A DNA stretch of 64,000 nt from JABDIP01 sp965237625 (lineage in GTDB: Bacteria > Pseudomonadota > Alphaproteobacteria > DSM-16000 > Inquilinaceae): the NCBI GenBank assembly GCA_965237625.1, contig CBDEGD010000026.1, positions 62,001 through 126,000 of the forward strand, written 5' to 3'. The translations under genes were made by a program, and so were the position numbers. Under the pieces are notes generated by a model. That model saw only the letters and a list, made by a program, of their open reading frames with translations, did not search any database and was not told where the DNA came from. How positions within the stretch are numbered: the first letter of the stretch is position 1; each line of letters starts with the position of its first letter. Positions 60,990 through 64,000 of this stretch are shown piece by piece.

Positions 60990-61023
60990 CCGAGAATTCC
61001 GCACACCCATTCGCGGGCTTTAG

Positions 61024-61042
61024 TACTATAGTGCGTATAGTA
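61024..61042. promoter_or_regulatory. Inverted repeat upstream of the RHH-RAMA gene (candidate operator)
   Basis: tactata-gtgcg-tatagta has perfect 7-bp arms and a 5-bp spacer, and lies about 35 bp upstream of the gene. The minus-strand TATAGT inside it could be the -10 element. It is a plausible site for autoregulation by the ribbon-helix-helix domain. Confidence 0.5.
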
Positions 61043-61176
61043 AGTAATTGGATTTATGGGGAATCTCTGTTGATCCCGGACTGCCAGAGGTCCAAGTGGT
61101 ATAGGGCATGCCAGAGGTTTCCACGGCTAATCATGTAGCGATGGTCTGGGGCTTGAGACTCAGGGAGCCATTGCCC

Positions 61177-63126
61177 TCAGCTCCCGAGGGTGCGCTCCAG
61201 GGCCGCTGACAGGCGGCGGGAGAAGGCCGCCGGGTCGGGCACGGACTCGCCTTCGACGATGCGGGCTTGGTCCAGCAGCAGGAAGGCCATGTCGGAGAGG
61301 TCGCCGTCGCCTTCTCCGCCCTCCCCGCCAGCTTCGGCGGACAGGCGGACGATCAGCGGATGTTTGGGATTGATCTCCAGGATGCGCTTGGCCGCGGAAT
61401 CGATTTCCTTGTGCTTCATCAGCAGCCGTTCCAGGTGCATATCCATGTCGCCCTCGTCGGCGACCAGGCACACCGCGCTGTCAGTGAGCCGTTCCGACGA
61501 CCGCACATCCTTCACATGGTCGCCGAGCGCCGCCTTCAAGGCCGTGATCAACGCCTCGGTCTCGGCAGCTACTGATTCCTTGGCGGTTTCAGCGGTTTCG
61601 GCATCGTCGTCGGCCTTGATCTTCGACAGATCGGAGCCGCCACGGGTGACGGATTTGAACGGCTTGTCCTGGTGCTGGCCGATTGCCGGCATCCAGAATT
61701 CGTCGACCGGATCGGTCAGCAGCAGCACCTCGATACCCCGGGCGCGGAAGCCCTCCAGCTGCGGCGATGTCTTGACCGTGTCCAGATTGTCGCCGGTGAT
61801 GGTGTAGATCGCCTCCTGCCCTTCCTTCAGCCGGCCCACATAATCGGCCAGGCTGACCCAGCTTTCGCCGTCATCATGGGTGCTGCGGAAGCGCATCAGC
61901 GCCAGCAGGCTCTCACGGTTCTCGGAATCCTCGTAGGCGCCCTCTTTCAGCACCGGGCCGAACTGCGACCAGAAGCCGTCATATCCCTCGGCATCCTTGT
62001 CCGCGCGCTTGCCCAGCTCCGACAGGACGCGCTTGGTCAGGCCCTGGCGGATCTTGGCGACAAGCGGGTTGCTCTGCAGCATCTCGCGGCTGACGTTTAG
62101 CGGTAGGTCCTCGCTGTCGACGATGCCGCGCAGGAAGCGCAGATAGGGTGGCAGCAGGCCCTCGGCGCGGTCGGAGACGAAAACCCGGCGGACATAGAGC
62201 TTCACCCGGTGTTCGCGGTCCGGATGGAACAGGTCGAAGGGCGCGCTGGTCGGCACGAACAGCAAAGCGGTGTATTCGATCATGCCTTCGGCCCGGTAAT
62301 GCAGGCGCAGCCATGGCTCATCGAAGGCATGGGCGACGTGGTGGTAGAATTCCTTGTAGTCGTCGTCGCCGATCTCATTGCGCGGTCGGGTCCACAACGC
62401 CGAAGCCTGGTTCAGGGTCTCCGGCTGGGCCTCCGCTTCTGCGGCATCGCCGTTCTCAGCCGCATCGGTGGCCGGTTCGGCGGCCAGGACGACCGGGATG
62501 GCGATGTGGTCGGAATGGGTCTTGACGATCTGCCGGATCCGCGTGGGTTCGAGGAACTCGTCCTGTCCCTCCGACAGATGCATGACGATCTCGGTTCCGC
62601 GCGCGACGTCCTCCGTCTCTGAAATAGTGAATTCGCCGCGGCCGTCCGAAACCCACTGCCAGCTCTGCTCCTCGCCGGCCTTGCGCGTCCGAACGGAAAC
62701 CTTGTCGGCGACCATGAAGGCGGAGTAGAAGCCGACGCCGAATTGGCCGATCAGCGCGACGTCGTTCTTGGACTCGCCTCCCAGACTGTCCAGGAAGGCG
62801 GAGGTGCCCGACCGGGCGATGGTGCCGAGGTTGGCCAGCAGATCCTCGCGGTCCATGCCGATGCCGTTATCGGCGACGGTCAGGGTACGCCCCGGCTTGT
62901 CGATGGTCAGGGTGATCTTGAATGCGCCGCCATCCCCATCCCCGTCGTTGCCATCCGCGAGCAGTTCGGGCGCCGTCAGCCCGGCATAGCGCAGCCGGTC
63001 GCAGGCGTCGGAAGCGTTGGAGATCAGCTCCCGCAGAAAGACTTCTTTTTCGCTGTAAAGCGACTTCGCGACGATATCCAGAAGCCGACTGACCTCGGCC
63101 TGGAATTGAAGGGTTTCCTCGCTCAT
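61177..63126 (-). CDS. htpG: Molecular chaperone HtpG (Hsp90)
   Basis: A 649-residue Hsp90. The GHKL ATPase domain (1-215) has ELISNASDACDRLRY, DNGIGMDREDL and FGVGFYSAFMVADKV. The middle domain has the LYVRRVFVSDRAEGLLPPYL and GIVDSEDLPLNVSREMLQ blocks, and the C-terminal dimerisation domain ends at about 649. It folds client proteins under stress in the cytosol. The length is normal for alphaproteobacteria, with a mildly acidic insert near 215-235. Confidence 0.97.
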   Translation of the reverse strand: MSEETLQFQAEVSRLLDIVAKSLYSEKEVFLRELISNASDACDRLRYAGLTAPELLADGNDGDGDGGAFKITLTIDKPGRTLTVADNGIGMDREDLLANLGTIARSGTSAFLDSLGGESKNDVALIGQFGVGFYSAFMVADKVSVRTRKAGEEQSWQWVSDGRGEFTISETEDVARGTEIVMHLSEGQDEFLEPTRIRQIVKTHSDHIAIPVVLAAEPATDAAENGDAAEAEAQPETLNQASALWTRPRNEIGDDDYKEFYHHVAHAFDEPWLRLHYRAEGMIEYTALLFVPTSAPFDLFHPDREHRVKLYVRRVFVSDRAEGLLPPYLRFLRGIVDSEDLPLNVSREMLQSNPLVAKIRQGLTKRVLSELGKRADKDAEGYDGFWSQFGPVLKEGAYEDSENRESLLALMRFRSTHDDGESWVSLADYVGRLKEGQEAIYTITGDNLDTVKTSPQLEGFRARGIEVLLLTDPVDEFWMPAIGQHQDKPFKSVTRGGSDLSKIKADDDAETAETAKESVAAETEALITALKAALGDHVKDVRSSERLTDSAVCLVADEGDMDMHLERLLMKHKEIDSAAKRILEINPKHPLIVRLSAEAGGEGGEGDGDLSDMAFLLLDQARIVEGESVPDPAAFSRRLSAALERTLGS

Positions 63127-63240
63127 GACTAGATCCGATGCCCCAGTGATCTTGCGTGAGTTGGTGATCCCGCAGATATGTGGGAAACGCCGCCGCGACG
63201 CAACCCCGCGGCGGTGAAATCCGGACCTGTCGGTAGCCGG

Positions 63241-64000
63241 TTACTGCATGCCGGTTATCAGCGGCATGATGTCCGAGCCGTTGAGCAAGAGCGTGCCGCC
63301 GGCGTCGAGCCGGAAGGCATAGGTGCGCACCGAACGGCCATCGGCTTCGGGCGCCTGGGCACCCAGGGTCTGCAGCAGAGTCAGGAACTGGACCGCTTCC
63401 TGGTCGCCGCCGGTCCTCTGGATCTCGACGATCAGCGCATCCAGCCCGGTCGCCACCATGTCGATCTCACCGACCACGCTGTAGGGTGAAGACAGGTCGG
63501 GACGCAGCGCACCCTCCAGATCGACGCTGGCGATGGACGAGGCGAGCCGGATCGGACCGATGTCCAGCGCCGTCCCCGCCACGCTGAACGCCTGCTGGAT
63601 GTTGCCGGCGGCCATCATCATGGCCATGCCCGGGTCGACTTGGCCGGGCCCGGAAAAGGCTTCGCTCAGTACCTTGGCCAATTCCTCGTTCGGCAGGTCG
63701 ACCACGGCCAACCTGAAGCGGGTTTCGTTCGGCACCAGATCGGTCAGCTCATCGACGGTGGTGCCGACCCCGTTGACGCCCATATCCAGGACGAATTCCG
63801 CGCTCCTTCCGTCAAGGCCCGTCAGGGCGATCAGTGTCGTCCACTCCGCCATGGAGAATCGGTCGCCGCCGTCATTCGCCTCCGCCCCGCTGATCGTCAT
63901 GACGCCCTCGAAACCGGCATAAGGCATCGGCATCGAGCCCATATATTCCGCGATTGTATTGACCTGGGCATCGGGATCGGCGGCCAAGCTTTGGAGGCGA
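63241..64000 (-). CDS. Unknown protein, 5' end outside window
   Basis: At least 252 residues; the frame is open to the right edge, so the N terminus is missing. The visible part alternates beta-strand-like and amphipathic segments (YAGFEGVMTISG, FVLDMGVNGVGTTVDELTDL, IGPIRLASSIASVDLEGALR and SVRTYAFRLDAGGTLLLNGS), which suggests an extracytoplasmic beta-rich protein. I do not recognise the family. The last residues are PLITGMQ. It is on the same strand as htpG, about 110 bp upstream of it. Confidence 0.7.
   Translation of the reverse strand, partial: RLQSLAADPDAQVNTIAEYMGSMPMPYAGFEGVMTISGAEANDGGDRFSMAEWTTLIALTGLDGRSAEFVLDMGVNGVGTTVDELTDLVPNETRFRLAVVDLPNEELAKVLSEAFSGPGQVDPGMAMMMAAGNIQQAFSVAGTALDIGPIRLASSIASVDLEGALRPDLSSPYSVVGEIDMVATGLDALIVEIQRTGGDQEAVQFLTLLQTLGAQAPEADGRSVRTYAFRLDAGGTLLLNGSDIMPLITGMQ

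Overview
The window is a chromosomal stretch of a high-GC alphaproteobacterium, most likely in or near the Rhodospirillales. The basis is gene content: an ECF sigma factor paired with a ChrR anti-sigma factor, a DUF1127 protein, a double-module dCTP deaminase, an IalB-family protein, a full System I cytochrome c maturation cluster with CcmI, CreD, and liv genes grouped with CoA ligases. I name no genus. Most genes are housekeeping or ordinary accessory genes. I see no CRISPR array, rRNA, prophage or intact insertion sequence.

Layout: 1-6.8 kb has a 5'-truncated aminotransferase, a palindromic mobile-type element running into an acetyltransferase, a drug exporter, a membrane adenylate cyclase, a GcvA-type regulator and a DUF1127 protein. 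6.8-16.9 kb has a methyltransferase/asparaginase pair, a SpoU RNA methylase, the chrR-sigma operon, an IalB protein, an rlmN broken by two homopolymer frameshifts, a membrane protein that is probably frameshifted too, argG and an MFS carrier. 16.9-20 kb has the yggT-DUF167-nnrU operon, tRNA-Ala(CGC), an MBL-fold protein and a CBS protein. 20-25.6 kb is a polar amino acid ABC transporter whose ATPase is separated from its other genes by a 2 kb AT-richer insert carrying a small zinc-finger gene and a dCTP deaminase. 25.9-34.2 kb is ccmABCDEF-x-GHI with an orphan gene between ccmB and ccmC. 34.6-46.3 kb is a liv transporter with two acyl-CoA ligase-like genes, RidA, CreD and a VOC protein. 46.4-59.6 kb has a hydrolase, a GST, a Vgb-like lyase, dodecin, a metalloprotease with an N-terminal P-domain, ArfB, aconitase, a GT87 membrane protein, a transglutaminase and a DUF1223 protein. 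59.6-61.0 kb is a small AT-richer island with a HicAB-like two-gene module, its visible promoter/operator, and an RHH-RAMA protein. htpG and a truncated unknown gene close the window.

Short dispersed repeats are the most striking non-coding feature. Five families of palindromic elements are visible. Two of them (829-1102 and the pair at 48107/52343) start exactly at CTAG and share a TAG stop codon with a flanking gene. One of them also appears to supply the start codon of the following acetyltransferase. Three copies of another family fill the gaps inside the liv operon.

The best candidates for something new are the 59.6-61.0 kb island, the stop-codon-associated palindromic elements, the dCTP deaminase/zinc-finger insert and the P-domain metalloprotease.
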